DNA of 64,000 bases from Serinicoccus sediminis (GCF_004153545.1 NZ_SDVA01000005.1:124001-188000), one strand, 5' to 3'; counted from the first letter of the stretch, positions 40,692 through 50,181 are shown. The notes: generated by a model not told the origin, from the letters alone. Translations and numbers: made by a program.

Positions 40692-42263
40692 TCAGACGTC
40701 CTCGCTGCTGAGCTCGGAGAGGAGCCCGGCGGCGTCGGTATGCCGGTCCAGCAGGTCGGCCACGGTGTCCCGGCGTCCGCCCGTCGGCTCCTCGACGCGG
40801 ACCCGTCGCAGCCGGCCGCGCCCGTCGACGAGGACCACGGAGTCCCACGAGGCGGCCCGCACTCCTCCGCCGGCGCCGTAGCGGCGGACCACCTCGCCGC
40901 GGAACCACGCCCGGGTGTCCTCGGGCGGGTGGGCGACGGCGTGCGCGATCTCGTCGTCGCCGACGAGGCGGTCGAGCCTCCCCGCGGCCCGCAGCCGGCG
41001 GGCGAGACCGCGGTCGGGGTCGAGGTCGTGCCACTGGATGTCCATGGCCGCCAGCCGGGGGTCGTCCCAGCCGGCCCCGGAGCGCTCGGAGAAGCGCTGC
41101 AGGAGCTGGTGCTTGGCCACCCACTCCACCTGCCCCGCCGCCTCGGAGGGGTCGCGGCGCAGGGTGTCGAGGACCTCGCGCCAGCGGCGCAGCACCGGCC
41201 CCGTCGGCTCCTCGGCCGGGTCGCCCCACGCCTCGTGCCCGGACACCGCCGCCTGCTCGGCCGCGTCCAGGTGCGCCTCGAGCAGGTCCAGCCCGGTGAG
41301 GTGGCGTCCGTCGGCCAGCTCGACGGTGGCCCGCAGGGTCGGGTCGTGGCTCACCTGCTGCGCGGCCGCGACGGGCCGGGCCAGCGCGAGGCCGTCGAGC
41401 AGGTGCGGGTGGGTCTCGACCACGCGCAGCACCGCCGAGAGCGACCCCAGCGCGAGGTAGGTCGTGACGTCGGCCATGGTCGCGTCGCCGACGATGACGT
41501 GCAGCCGCCGGTGCAGGTGCGGCGTGGCGTGCGGCTCGTCGCGGGTGTTGACGATGGGGCGGCGCAGGGTGGTCTCGAGACCGATCTCCGCCTCGAGGTA
41601 GTCGGCGCGCTGCGAGAGCTGGAAGCCGGGCCGCTCGCTGGCCTGACCCAGCCCCACCCGGCCGGCCCCGGCGATGACCGGGCGGGCCACGAGGAAGGGG
41701 ATGAGCGCGGCCGCCAGCCGGTCGAAGGGCACCGACCGCGGCACGAGGTAGTTCTCGTGGGTGCCGTAGGACGCTCCCTTGCCGTCCACGTTGTTCTTGT
41801 AGAGGCGGACCTCGAGGCCCTCCTCGGCCAGGGTGCGGACCGCCGCGAGCGCGACCTCCTCCCCCGCCCGGTCCCAGCGCACCGCCGCGAGCGGGCTCGT
41901 GACCTCGGGGCTGGAGTACTCCGGGTGGGCGTGGTCGACGTAGAACCGGGCCCCGTTGGAGAGCACCGAGGTGGCGATCGTCGGGTCCTCGACATCGGTG
42001 AGCTGGGAGCGGTGCGCCAGCGCGCGGGCCATCTCGAAGCCGCGCGCGTCGCGGAGGGGGGTCTCGTCGGCGTAGTCCCAGCCCGCGGCAGCGGGCAGCG
42101 CCGCCCCGGCGGGCGCGCCCGCGGCATACGCCCGGACCACCTGCCCCGAGAGCACCATGGGCGTGACCGGCTGCCCGGCGGCGTCCCGCTGGGTGCTGGT
42201 GATGCCGAGCTCGGTCTCGATCCCCATGACCCGCCCGACGCCCACGGGGGCGCTGCCGCTCAC
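40692..42263 (-). CDS. dop: Pup deamidase/depupylase Dop
   Basis: A 523-residue paralogue of PafA. VMGIETELGI, then the Dop-specific loop of about 50 residues (GQVVRAYAAGAP... to DARGFEMA), then ARFYVDHAHPEYSSPE with the catalytic Asp, KNNVDGKGASYGTHENYL and RRPIVNTRDEPHA. It deamidates Pup-Gln and removes Pup from substrates. The GTG start overlaps the stop of the upstream MFS-fusion gene (GTGA), so dop is translationally coupled to that transporter. Confidence 0.96.
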   Translation of the reverse strand: MSGSAPVGVGRVMGIETELGITSTQRDAAGQPVTPMVLSGQVVRAYAAGAPAGAALPAAAGWDYADETPLRDARGFEMARALAHRSQLTDVEDPTIATSVLSNGARFYVDHAHPEYSSPEVTSPLAAVRWDRAGEEVALAAVRTLAEEGLEVRLYKNNVDGKGASYGTHENYLVPRSVPFDRLAAALIPFLVARPVIAGAGRVGLGQASERPGFQLSQRADYLEAEIGLETTLRRPIVNTRDEPHATPHLHRRLHVIVGDATMADVTTYLALGSLSAVLRVVETHPHLLDGLALARPVAAAQQVSHDPTLRATVELADGRHLTGLDLLEAHLDAAEQAAVSGHEAWGDPAEEPTGPVLRRWREVLDTLRRDPSEAAGQVEWVAKHQLLQRFSERSGAGWDDPRLAAMDIQWHDLDPDRGLARRLRAAGRLDRLVGDDEIAHAVAHPPEDTRAWFRGEVVRRYGAGGGVRAASWDSVVLVDGRGRLRRVRVEEPTGGRRDTVADLLDRHTDAAGLLSELSSEDV

Positions 42264-44287
42264 GCGTCGACCCTCGGGCGCGGGACGCCGGTGACCATGT
42301 CGAGGTCGAGCGTCGTCGAGGTGGCCAGCACGGTGAGCGCGCGGGACCGGGTGCGGCCGGCGTCGTGGTCGACGGCGGTGAGCACGTAGCGGCCCGGGGG
42401 CGGCAGCCCGACCTCGTAGGCGCCGTCGGCGTCGGTGTGGGCGGTGGCGACGTACTCCCCGGAGTGCTTGATGAGCGAGACGAGCACGCCGCCGAGCGGG
42501 CGGCCGTCGTCCAGGACGTGCCCCGAGAGCAGCAGCCGCCGGGTCATCGTCACGTCCTCCTCGTGCCCGACGGCCAGGTCGACGAGGCACGACTGCGGCG
42601 CCCAGCCGTCCGCGGACACGACGAGCAGGTAGGCCCCCGGCTCGGGCAGCGCGAGGGTGTAGCGCCCGTCGTTGTCGGTGCGGCCCCAGTCGATGTGGGT
42701 GCCGTCGGGGCGCAGCACCGTGGTGACGGCCTGGCGCAGCGGCCGGCCCTGGGGCCCCACGACGCGCCCCCGCACGAGCAGCTCGGGCAGGTCACCCATC
42801 CCCGCGTGCTTGACCTCGGTGCGCTCCCCGGTCGCGGCCGCAGCGACGCCGGGCTCCTCGACCCGCACCCGCTGCGGACGCCGGATGAAGGCGGCGATGA
42901 GCCCGCCGCCGAGCGCGGCGGCGGCGCCGGCCCAGAAGACGAGCTGGTATGCCGCGAACGAGGGCGCCGGCACGCCGCTGGCGGTGGCGGTCATCGAGGC
43001 GGCGAAGACGGCCGCGACGAGCGCGGACGCCGAGGACGTGCCGATGGAGCGCAGCAGGGTGTTGAGCCCGTTGGCCGACGCGGTCTCGGTGATGGGCACC
43101 GCCCGCATGATGAGCGTGGGCATGGCCGCGAAGGCCAGGGCGGTGCCGAGCGAGGCGACGCTCGCGGTGACGACCACCTCGAGGACGCTGCCGTGCAGCA
43201 GCGAGCGTCCGACGAAGCCCAGGGCGATGGTCACCGCGCCGGCGATGAGGACGGCCCGGGCGCCGTGCCGGCGGATGAGGCCGGCGGACACCGGCGACAT
43301 CGCCACCATGAGCAGCCCGCCGGGCAGCAGGACCAGGCCGGTGGACACCACGGACAGGCCGAAGCCGTAGCCGGTGTCGGCCGGCATCTGCACCTGCTGG
43401 GCGGAGGTGAGGAAGTTGGCGAACATCGCGAAGCCGACGAGGACCGAGGCCGCGTTGGTGAGCAGCACCGTGCGCCGCATCGACGTGCGGATGTCGACCA
43501 GCGGCTGCCCGGTGCGCAGCTCCCAGGGGACCCACGCGGCGAGCACCAGCCCCGCCCCGGTCAGCAGGCTCAGGGTCAGCGGCGACCCCCACCCCCAGGT
43601 GCCGGCCTTGCTCACCGCCAGCAGGAAGCAGGTGAGCGCCACCGACAGCAGCGCGGCGCCGGCGTAGTCGAAGCGGCCCCGCGTCCTGACCGTCGACTCC
43701 GGCACGACGAGGTAGACCGCGACGAGCATGACCACGGCGAACCCGCCGGAGACGTAGAACAGGGCGTGCCAGTCGAGGTTGTCGTAGATGACGCCGGCCA
43801 GCGGCATACCGATCGCCCCACCGATGCCCAGCGTCGCCGACATGAGCGCGACGCCGGACCCGACCCGGTCGGCCGGCAGGTGGTCGCGCATGATGCTGAT
43901 CCCCACGGGCACCAGGCAGGCGCCGAGACCGCTCAGCCCGCGGCCGAGCACCACCAGCGCGAACTCCGAGCTCAGCGCCGAGACCACCGACCCGGCGATG
44001 ACGGCCCACATGCAGACGATGAGCAGCAGCCGCTTGCCGAACATGTCGGCCAGGCGGGACACGATGGGGGTGCCGACGGCGGCGGTGAGCAGCGTCACCG
44101 TCACCAGCCAGGAGGCGTTGTCGCTGGTCGTCCCGAGGATCTCCGGGAAGACCGGCAGCAGCGGCAGGACGAGCGTCTGCTGCAGCGAGACGAGGGTGCC
44201 GCAGAGCGACAGGACGACGATGATCGCCGTGGTGGGGGTGCCGGGTGCGGACGCCGTCGTGGTCTTCTCGTCCGCCCCAGCCGTCAT
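42260..44287 (-). CDS. MFS transporter fused to two carboxypeptidase-regulatory-like domains
   Basis: A 675-residue protein. Residues about 18-475 are a 14-helix DHA2-type drug:H+ antiporter (LVTVTLLTAAVGTPIVSRLADMFGKR and GRGLSGLGACLVPVGISIMRD are its loop 2-3 and motif C regions). Residues about 505-590 and 590-668 are two tandem Ig-like CarboxypepD_reg repeats, each with a GRYTLALPEPGAYLLVV / GAYEVGLPPPGRYVLTA signature. By topology they should be cytosolic. The gene is inserted between arc and dop and coupled to dop by a GTGA overlap. Its link to pupylation is unknown. Confidence 0.85.
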   Translation of the reverse strand: MTAGADEKTTTASAPGTPTTAIIVVLSLCGTLVSLQQTLVLPLLPVFPEILGTTSDNASWLVTVTLLTAAVGTPIVSRLADMFGKRLLLIVCMWAVIAGSVVSALSSEFALVVLGRGLSGLGACLVPVGISIMRDHLPADRVGSGVALMSATLGIGGAIGMPLAGVIYDNLDWHALFYVSGGFAVVMLVAVYLVVPESTVRTRGRFDYAGAALLSVALTCFLLAVSKAGTWGWGSPLTLSLLTGAGLVLAAWVPWELRTGQPLVDIRTSMRRTVLLTNAASVLVGFAMFANFLTSAQQVQMPADTGYGFGLSVVSTGLVLLPGGLLMVAMSPVSAGLIRRHGARAVLIAGAVTIALGFVGRSLLHGSVLEVVVTASVASLGTALAFAAMPTLIMRAVPITETASANGLNTLLRSIGTSSASALVAAVFAASMTATASGVPAPSFAAYQLVFWAGAAAALGGGLIAAFIRRPQRVRVEEPGVAAAATGERTEVKHAGMGDLPELLVRGRVVGPQGRPLRQAVTTVLRPDGTHIDWGRTDNDGRYTLALPEPGAYLLVVSADGWAPQSCLVDLAVGHEEDVTMTRRLLLSGHVLDDGRPLGGVLVSLIKHSGEYVATAHTDADGAYEVGLPPPGRYVLTAVDHDAGRTRSRALTVLATSTTLDLDMVTGVPRPRVDA

Positions 44288-44300
44288 GCCTCAGACCCTA
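44288..44300 (-). promoter_or_regulatory. Leaderless -10 element for the MFS fusion-dop unit
   Basis: TAGGGT, 7 nt, ATG at 44287. It lies inside the last codons of the DUF3054 gene. Confidence 0.55.
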
Positions 44301-44632
44301 CGCCTGCCCACCGACAGCGCTTGCACGAGCGCCCGCCACCCCAGGGCGCCGCCCACGAGGACGACCGCGGCCACGACGACGAAGGCCGGCGCCGTGCCGG
44401 CCCCGGTCAGGACCCGCAGCAGCATCCCCACCGCCAGCGCGAGCCCGCCGACCGCCAGACCCTCCACCCACCAGCGCCGCGCGCGCCAGGTGAGCATCCA
44501 CCCCACGGCCATGCCGACGGCGAAGGGCCACGCGGTCTGCAGCACCCCGAGCGGCGTGAGGCCCAGCTCGTGGCTGGACCGCCCGGCCACCGCGAAGACG
44601 AGGAGCAGCAGCAGGTCGCCGAGGCGGTGCAC
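44291..44632 (-). CDS. DUF3054 family membrane protein
   Basis: A 113-residue protein with four hydrophobic helices. AGRSSHELGLTPLGVLQTAWPFAVGMAVGWMLT carries the DUF3054 GRxSH and WPF patches, and GALGWRALVQALSVGRRR closes the family core. Function unknown. The GTG start follows the arc stop by 5 nt, so it is the last gene of the trmI-arc unit. Confidence 0.8.
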   Translation of the reverse strand: MHRLGDLLLLLVFAVAGRSSHELGLTPLGVLQTAWPFAVGMAVGWMLTWRARRWWVEGLAVGGLALAVGMLLRVLTGAGTAPAFVVVAAVVLVGGALGWRALVQALSVGRRRV

Positions 44633-44637
44633 GCCGC

Positions 44638-46278
44638 TCAGCGCTCCCCGAGGTCGACCGAGCGGCCCGGCTGGGTGCCGGAGGCGTCCCCCACGAGGGT
44701 GCGGATGTAGGTGATCCGCTCCCCCTTCTTGCCCGACACCCGGGCCCAGTCGTCCGGGTTGGTGGTGTTGGGCAGGTCCTCGTTCTCCTTGAACTCGTCG
44801 AGGTAGGCCTGCTCCAGGTGCCGCTCGCGCAGCCCGTGCTCCCCGAGCGTCAGGGAGTCCTTGATCGCGAGCTTCTTGGCGCGGTCGACGATGTTGTGCA
44901 CCATCGCCCCGGAGGCGAAGTCGCGGAAGTAGAGCACCTCCCGGTCCCCCCCGGCGTAGGTGACCTCGAGGAAGGCGTTGGCCGGGGACACGGCATACAT
45001 CCGCTCGACGACGCCGTCGATGAGGGCGGCGACGGTCGCGGCGCGGTCGCCGTCGTGCGCCTGCAGCGCGGTGTCGTGCAGCGGTATGCCGGGGGTGAGG
45101 TACTTGGAGAAGATGTCGCGGGCGCCCTGCGCGTCGGGCCGCTCGATCTTGATCTTCACGTCGAGGCGGCCCGGTCGCAGGATGGCCGGGTCGATCATGT
45201 CCTCGCGGTTGGACGCACCGATGACGATGACGTTGTCCAGCCGCTCCACCCCGTCGATCTCGGCGAGCAGCTGCGGCACGATCGTGGTCTCGACGTCCGA
45301 GGACACCCCGGAGCCGCGGGTGCGGAAGAGCGACTCCATCTCGTCGAAGAACACGACCACCGGGTCGCCCTCGGCCGACTTCTCCCGCGCCCGCTGGAAG
45401 ATGAGCCGGATGTGCCGCTCGGTCTCACCGACGTACTTGTTGAGCAGCTCGGGGCCCTTGATGTTGAGGAAGTAGCTGCGCGCGCTCCCGGGCGCCAGGC
45501 CCCGCTGCTCGGCCGCCTGCCGGGCCAGCGAGGCGGCCACCGCCTTGGCGATGAGCGTCTTCCCGCACCCGGGCGGCCCGTAGAGCAGCACCCCCTTGGG
45601 CGGCCGCAGGTCGTGGGCGGCGTAGAGGTCGGCGTGCAGGAACGGCAGCTCGACGGCGTCCCGGATCTGCTCGATCTGGCCCGTGAGGCCGCCGATGTCG
45701 GCGTAGGAGATGTCCGGCACCTCCTCGAGCATGAGCTCGGTGACCTCGGGCCGCTCGATGCGCTCGGTGACGAAGCCGCTGCGCGGGTCCAGCAGCAGCG
45801 CGTCGCCCACCCGGACCGCGGCGTCGGCGAGCGAGCCGGCGCGCCGGGCGATGCGCTCGTCCTCGCCCCGCACGAGCACGCTGAGCCGGCCGTCCTCGAG
45901 CACCTCCTTGCAGGTGACGACGTCCCCGGCCCGCTCGTAGTCGGCCACCCCGACGATGGCCTGCGCCTCGTTGAGGAGCACCTCCCGGCCGGGCCGGAGG
46001 TCGCCGGTGTCGACCTCCGAGGAGATCTGGGTGCGGATGCGCCGCCCGGACAGGGAGACGTCCGCGGTGCCGTCACCGACGACCCGGAGCACCTGGCCCA
46101 TGGCCAGCGGCGGCGACGCGAGGGCGTCGAGGTCCTCGCGGAGCCCGACGATCTGCTGCTTGGCGCTGCGCAGCGTGGTCGTGAGCGCGTCGTTCTGCCC
46201 CTTGAGCTCGCTCACCCGGCTGCTGAGCGACTGCACCTGCTGCTCGAGGTGACGCTCGCGCGAGGACGTCTCGGTCAT
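44638..46278 (-). CDS. arc: AAA+ ATPase ARC (Mpa), without proteasome-docking tail
   Basis: A 546-residue protein. An N-terminal coiled coil (about 5-50) binds Pup, two OB folds follow (about 55-190), then an AAA+ module with Walker A GPPGCGKT, Walker [10 protein letters not shown] and the arginine-finger segment [19 protein letters not shown]. Mycobacterial Mpa ends in the GQYL (HbYX-like) motif that opens the 20S gate; this protein ends VDLGER. With prcBA also missing from the locus, it probably unfolds pupylated proteins without proteasomal degradation. ATGA overlap with trmI. Confidence 0.95.
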   Translation of the reverse strand: MTETSSRERHLEQQVQSLSSRVSELKGQNDALTTTLRSAKQQIVGLREDLDALASPPLAMGQVLRVVGDGTADVSLSGRRIRTQISSEVDTGDLRPGREVLLNEAQAIVGVADYERAGDVVTCKEVLEDGRLSVLVRGEDERIARRAGSLADAAVRVGDALLLDPRSGFVTERIERPEVTELMLEEVPDISYADIGGLTGQIEQIRDAVELPFLHADLYAAHDLRPPKGVLLYGPPGCGKTLIAKAVAASLARQAAEQRGLAPGSARSYFLNIKGPELLNKYVGETERHIRLIFQRAREKSAEGDPVVVFFDEMESLFRTRGSGVSSDVETTIVPQLLAEIDGVERLDNVIVIGASNREDMIDPAILRPGRLDVKIKIERPDAQGARDIFSKYLTPGIPLHDTALQAHDGDRAATVAALIDGVVERMYAVSPANAFLEVTYAGGDREVLYFRDFASGAMVHNIVDRAKKLAIKDSLTLGEHGLRERHLEQAYLDEFKENEDLPNTTNPDDWARVSGKKGERITYIRTLVGDASGTQPGRSVDLGER

Positions 46279-47297
46279 CCCTGCTCCTCCGGGTCGGGTC
46301 CGTCACCGGTCACCCGGTCGGCGGTGCTCTGCGCGTCGCGGCGGGTGCGCCGCAGCTTCTTGTCCGAGACCGGGCGCTCCCCCAGGTCCGCCGGGGTCCA
46401 CTCCCCGCTGGCCGGCTCGTAGTCCTCGCCGTAGGCGCCGGGGGCGGGACGCGTGCGGCGCAGGTGCGCCTGGGTGTCCGGCGCGAGCCGGCGCAGCGTC
46501 ACCAGGAAGCCGGTGTGCCCGTGCATCCGGTGCTCGGGGCGCACCGCCAGGCCCTCCAGGTGCCAGCCGCGGTTCATCGACTCCCACGCCTGCGGCGGCG
46601 TCCAGCCGCCGGCGGCCTTGGCCGCCTCGGCCACCCGGGACAGCTGGGTGGTGGTGGCGACGTAGCAGATGAGCACGCCCCCGGGGGCGAGCGCGTCGGC
46701 CACCACCCCGAGGCAGTCCCACGGCGCCAGCATGTCGAGGACGACCCGGTCGACGGTGCCCGGCTCGACCGCCTCCGGCAGCGCGTCGACGAGGTCGCCG
46801 ACGGTGACCGTCCAGGCCGGGTGGTCCAGCCCGAAGAACGCCCGGGCGTTCGCGCGGGCGATGTCGGCGAAGTCCTCGCGGCGCTCGAAGCTCAGCAGCC
46901 GGCCCTGCTCCCCCACCGCGCGGAGCAGCGACAGCGACAGCGCGCCCGAGCCGACCCCGGCCTCGACGACGGTCGCGCCCGGGAAGATGTCGGCGTAGGT
47001 GACGATCTGGCCGGCGTCCTTGGGGTAGACGACCTGCGCCCCCCGGGGCATCGACAGGACGAAGTCGGACAGCAGCGGCCGCAGCGCGAGGTAGTCGGTG
47101 CCCGAGGTGTGCCGGACCACCGAGCCGTCGGCCGCGCCGATGAGGTCGTCGTGCCGCAGGTGCCCGCGGTGGGTGTGGAACTCCTTGCCCGGCTCCAGGG
47201 TGATGGTGTGCAGGCGGCCCTTGGGGTCGGTCAGCTGCACGCGGTCGCCCGCCCGGAAGGGTCCGCGCCGCATGTCGGCGCCCGTCGGCCTGCTCAT
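46275..47297 (-). CDS. trmI: tRNA (adenine-58-N1)-methyltransferase TrmI
   Basis: A 340-residue protein. [42 protein letters not shown] is the N-terminal beta domain. [22 protein letters not shown] is the SAM site and [15 protein letters not shown] holds the catalytic Asp motif. The C-terminal tail of about 50 residues is charged and proline-rich. It methylates A58 in tRNA T-loops. It heads the trmI-arc-DUF3054 unit, the same neighbours as in mycobacteria. Confidence 0.95.
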   Translation of the reverse strand: MSRPTGADMRRGPFRAGDRVQLTDPKGRLHTITLEPGKEFHTHRGHLRHDDLIGAADGSVVRHTSGTDYLALRPLLSDFVLSMPRGAQVVYPKDAGQIVTYADIFPGATVVEAGVGSGALSLSLLRAVGEQGRLLSFERREDFADIARANARAFFGLDHPAWTVTVGDLVDALPEAVEPGTVDRVVLDMLAPWDCLGVVADALAPGGVLICYVATTTQLSRVAEAAKAAGGWTPPQAWESMNRGWHLEGLAVRPEHRMHGHTGFLVTLRRLAPDTQAHLRRTRPAPGAYGEDYEPASGEWTPADLGERPVSDKKLRRTRRDAQSTADRVTGDGPDPEEQG

Positions 47298-47309
47298 CGG
47301 GTCAGTCTA
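47298..47309 (-). promoter_or_regulatory. Leaderless -10 element for trmI-arc
   Basis: TAGACT, 6 nt, ATG at 47297. Confidence 0.6.
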
Positions 47310-48407
47310 CGAGCGGCTGCCGGTGAGGTCGTGGGTGCTCACCACGCCCCACGGCCGACCGTGCTCGTCCAGCAGCGCGACCACGCCGGAGCCGCTGCGG
47401 CGCATCACCTCGATGACCTGGTCGAGCCGGGCCTGCGGCGACATCGGCACCGCCCAGCCGTCCGGCAGCCGGACGGCCACCGCGGCGGCGGGGGTGGTCG
47501 TCCACGCCTCCCGGGGGACCTGCCGCAGCGCGGGCGGGTCCACCAGACCGTCCGGGCGGCCGTCGGCGTCGAGCACCACCCACACCGGGTGCTCGGCCCA
47601 CGGCACGGTGTGCAGCGGCGCGTCCACGCCGACGAGACCCGGGCGGTGCGCGGTGTCGGCGACGGTGCGCCGCGAGGCGCGCATCCCCTGACGGCCCATG
47701 CGGGTGGCCTGGCTGGCGCCCTGCCACAGGAAGAGCCCGATGAGGGCCACCCAGGCCACCCGGGTCCAGGGCACCTGGTCGCCCGCCAGCAGCGGGGGCA
47801 GCAGCAGCACGACCGCCACGAGCACGACGACCAGCCGCCCCGACCACCCGGCCACCATCGTGCCGAGGTGCCGGTTGCCGGTCACGCCCCAGACCAGCGC
47901 CTCCAGCAGGTACCCGCCGTCCAGGGGCAGGCCCGGGACGAGGTTGAAGACCGCCACGAACGAGTTGGCCCAGGTGAAGGCATACGCCAGCAGCAGGGGG
48001 ACGCCTGTGCCGTCCAGGACGCCCATGGCCCACCACCCGAGCAGGGCGAGCAGCCCGTTGGCGAGCGGCCCCACGACGGCCACCGCGGCACTGCGGGCGG
48101 GGGTGCCGCCGGCGCCGTCGTGCGCGGTGTGGCCACCCCAGAAGTCCGCGACGATGCGCGAGACCCCGAAGCCGACGCCCTGCGCGACGAGCGCGTGCGC
48201 CGCCTCGTGCACCAGCACCGACACCAGCAGGAGGAGCACGAAGGCCAACGCCACCGCGTAGCTCCAGGCGCCCAGGCCGGGCAGGGTGCGGTCCACCGTC
48301 GGCCCGAACAGCGCGATCATGAGCACGGCCACGAGCACCCAGCTGCGGCCGAGGTAGATCGGGATGCCGGACAGGGTGCCGACCTGCCAGCCGGGTGCTC
48401 GCTCCAT
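47307..48407 (-). CDS. Site-2 protease (M50B, Rip-like) with CBS-like domain
   Basis: A 366-residue membrane metalloprotease. VLVHEAAHALVAQGVGFGVSRI contains the HExxH-type zinc motif (HEAAH) and FNLVPGLPLDGGYLLEALVW the second zinc-ligand NPxPxDG-like motif. After six helices a C-terminal soluble part has CBS-like sequence (VIEVMRRSGSGVVALLDEHGRPWGVVSTHDL). Such proteases cleave membrane anti-sigma factors. Substrate unknown. It is divergent from the RecB-like gene through overlapping -10 elements. Confidence 0.9.
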   Translation of the reverse strand: MERAPGWQVGTLSGIPIYLGRSWVLVAVLMIALFGPTVDRTLPGLGAWSYAVALAFVLLLLVSVLVHEAAHALVAQGVGFGVSRIVADFWGGHTAHDGAGGTPARSAAVAVVGPLANGLLALLGWWAMGVLDGTGVPLLLAYAFTWANSFVAVFNLVPGLPLDGGYLLEALVWGVTGNRHLGTMVAGWSGRLVVVLVAVVLLLPPLLAGDQVPWTRVAWVALIGLFLWQGASQATRMGRQGMRASRRTVADTAHRPGLVGVDAPLHTVPWAEHPVWVVLDADGRPDGLVDPPALRQVPREAWTTTPAAAVAVRLPDGWAVPMSPQARLDQVIEVMRRSGSGVVALLDEHGRPWGVVSTHDLTGSRS

Positions 48408-48431
48408 GCCCCCGAGCGTAGAGTGCGGCCC
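48408..48431. promoter_or_regulatory. Compact divergent leaderless promoter pair
   Basis: On the + strand TAGAGT at 48419-48424, 7 nt, ATG at 48432. On the - strand TACGCT at 48420-48415, 7 nt, ATG at 48407. The two -10 hexamers share the TA at 48419-48420, so only one polymerase could open this 24-bp gap at a time. Confidence 0.6.
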
Positions 48432-49259
48432 ATGGAGGCGGTCACCGAGCACCACGCCCGGGCCCTGTCCCCCTCGCGGGCCGCGGACTTCATGGCGTGC
48501 CCGCTGCTCTACCGCTTCCGGGTCGTCGACCGGCTCCCGGAACCGCCGAGCGCCGCCGCGGCCCGCGGCAGCCTGGTGCACGCCGTGCTGGACCGCCTCT
48601 TCGACCTGCCGCCCGGCCACCGCACCCTGGCGGCGGCGACCGACCTCGTGCCGGGTGAGTGGGAGCGCCTGCGCTCGGCCGACCCGGGCCTGGCCGGGCT
48701 GCTCGAGGAGGAGGCCTGCGGCGGCGCCGACGAGCTGCTGCGCAGCTGGTTCGCGCTGGAGGACCCCACCCGGCTGCACCCGGCCGAGCGTGAGCTCTAC
48801 GTCGAGGCCGACCTCGACGGCCTGGTCATCCGCGGCTACGTGGACCGGCTCGACGAGGCCCCCGACGGGCGCCTGCGGGTGGTCGACTACAAGACCGGGC
48901 GGGCCCCGTCGGAGACCTTCGAGGGACGGGCGCTCTTCCAGCTGAAGTTCTACGCCCTGGCGCTGTGGCGCAGCCGGGGGGTCATGCCCACCCGCCTGCA
49001 GCTGGTCTACCTGCGGGACCGGACCGTGCTGTGGATCGACCCGACGGAGGCCGAGCTGCTCGCCACCGAGCGCAAGATCCAGGCGCTCTGGGCCGCCATC
49101 GAGCAGGTGGCGACCACCGGCGACTGGCGCCCACGTCCGGGACGCGCGTGCTCGTGGTGCGCCCACCGGCCGGTCTGCCCGGCCTGGGGCGGCACTCCCC
49201 CGCCGCTGCCGGAAGGGGCCACCGCGCTCGCCCTGGACCCGCGCTCAGCCGCGGGGTGA
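48432..49259 (+). CDS. RecB-like PD-(D/E)XK exonuclease
   Basis: A 275-residue Cas4/AddB-type nuclease domain. ALSPSRAADFMACPLLYRFRVVDRLPEP begins with the first Fe-S Cys. GSLVHAVLDRLF has the motif I His, VIRGYVDRLDEAPDGRLRVVDYKTGR is the D...(D/E)xK core, and FQLKFYALALWRSRG is motif QxxxY. CSWCAHRPVCPAW supplies the remaining three cluster cysteines. Stand-alone homologues sit beside trmI in mycobacteria as well. Its 3' end overlaps the PAC2 gene stop by 15 bp. Confidence 0.92.
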   Translation: MEAVTEHHARALSPSRAADFMACPLLYRFRVVDRLPEPPSAAAARGSLVHAVLDRLFDLPPGHRTLAAATDLVPGEWERLRSADPGLAGLLEEEACGGADELLRSWFALEDPTRLHPAERELYVEADLDGLVIRGYVDRLDEAPDGRLRVVDYKTGRAPSETFEGRALFQLKFYALALWRSRGVMPTRLQLVYLRDRTVLWIDPTEAELLATERKIQALWAAIEQVATTGDWRPRPGRACSWCAHRPVCPAWGGTPPPLPEGATALALDPRSAAG

Positions 49260-50102
49260 GCCGTCGTCGCGGCGACGCAGGTAGCGCTCGAACTCCTTGG
49301 CGATCGCGTCCCCCGAGGCCTCCGGCAGCTCGGCCGTGTCCTGGGCCTCCTCCAGCTGGCGGACGTAGTCGGCGACCTCCTCGTCGGTGGAGGCCAGGTC
49401 GTCCACCCCGCGCTCCCAGGCCCGGGCCGCCTCGGTCAGCGCGCTGTCGTCGATGACGCAGTCGAGGAGCTCCTCGAGCTGGCCGAGCAGCGCCAGGGAC
49501 GCCTTCGGCGAGGGCGGGCCGCCGGCGTAGTGCGGGACCGCCGCCCAGCAGGACAGGGTCGGCAGGTCCTGCTGGCGCCCCTCGTCGGACAGCACCCCCA
49601 CGATGCCGGTGGGGCCCTCGTAGGTGCTGCGCTCGATCTCCTCGTTGCCCTCCAGCAGCACGGTGTCCTCGGAGCTGATGCTCACCGGGATGGGCCGGGT
49701 GTGCGGCACGTCGGCCAGCAGACCGGCGAGCACCACGAGCAGCTGGGCGTCCCGGGCCAGCAGGTAGTCGAGCAGGTCGCCGGCGAAGGTGCGCCACCGC
49801 ACCGAGGGCTCGATGCCGAGCACCAGGAGGACGTCGCGGCCCAGCGGGGTGTTGCGGGCCAGCAGCACCCGGGTGGTGGGCCAGCGGATCGTCCGGCGCC
49901 CGTCGACGGTGAGCACCTGGGGCCGGTTGACCTGGAAGTCGTAGTAGTCCTCCGGATCGACGGCCGCCACCACCTCGGCCTCCCACACCTGGGCGAGGTG
50001 CTGCACCACGCTCGAGGCGCTCTCGCCGGCGTCGTTCCACCCCTCGAAGGCGGCGATGACGATCGGGTCACGCAGCTCACCGGTGTCCTGCAGCTCGATC
50101 AC
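49245..50102 (-). CDS. PAC2 family protein
   Basis: About 285 residues. PIVIAAFEGWNDAGESASSVVQHLAQVW is the PAC2 N-terminal signature; DFQVNRPQV, GIEPSVRWRTFAGDLL and SSEDTVLLEGNEEIERSTYEGPTGIVGVL follow. The family includes a proteasome-assembly chaperone in eukaryotes; in Actinobacteria the role is unknown and here no proteasome is visible. A C-terminal helical tail is acidic. The start is uncertain: GTG 50102 or GTG 50111, downstream of a -10 TAGGGT at 50168-50163. Confidence 0.85.
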   Translation of the reverse strand: MIELQDTGELRDPIVIAAFEGWNDAGESASSVVQHLAQVWEAEVVAAVDPEDYYDFQVNRPQVLTVDGRRTIRWPTTRVLLARNTPLGRDVLLVLGIEPSVRWRTFAGDLLDYLLARDAQLLVVLAGLLADVPHTRPIPVSISSEDTVLLEGNEEIERSTYEGPTGIVGVLSDEGRQQDLPTLSCWAAVPHYAGGPPSPKASLALLGQLEELLDCVIDDSALTEAARAWERGVDDLASTDEEVADYVRQLEEAQDTAELPEASGDAIAKEFERYLRRRDDGSPRG

Positions 50103-50162
50103 GGGCCTCACCCTCTCGCTCGGAAGCAACGCGCCTGGCTCGGAGGCATCGCGCCGTTCTCC

Positions 50163-50168
50163 CACCCT
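50163..50168 (-). promoter_or_regulatory. -10 element for the PAC2 gene
   Basis: TAGGGT on the - strand. No start codon lies 6-7 nt downstream, so this transcript should have a leader of about 50 nt, unlike its neighbours. Confidence 0.4.
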
Positions 50169-50181
50169 AGTCCGCGTCCTC

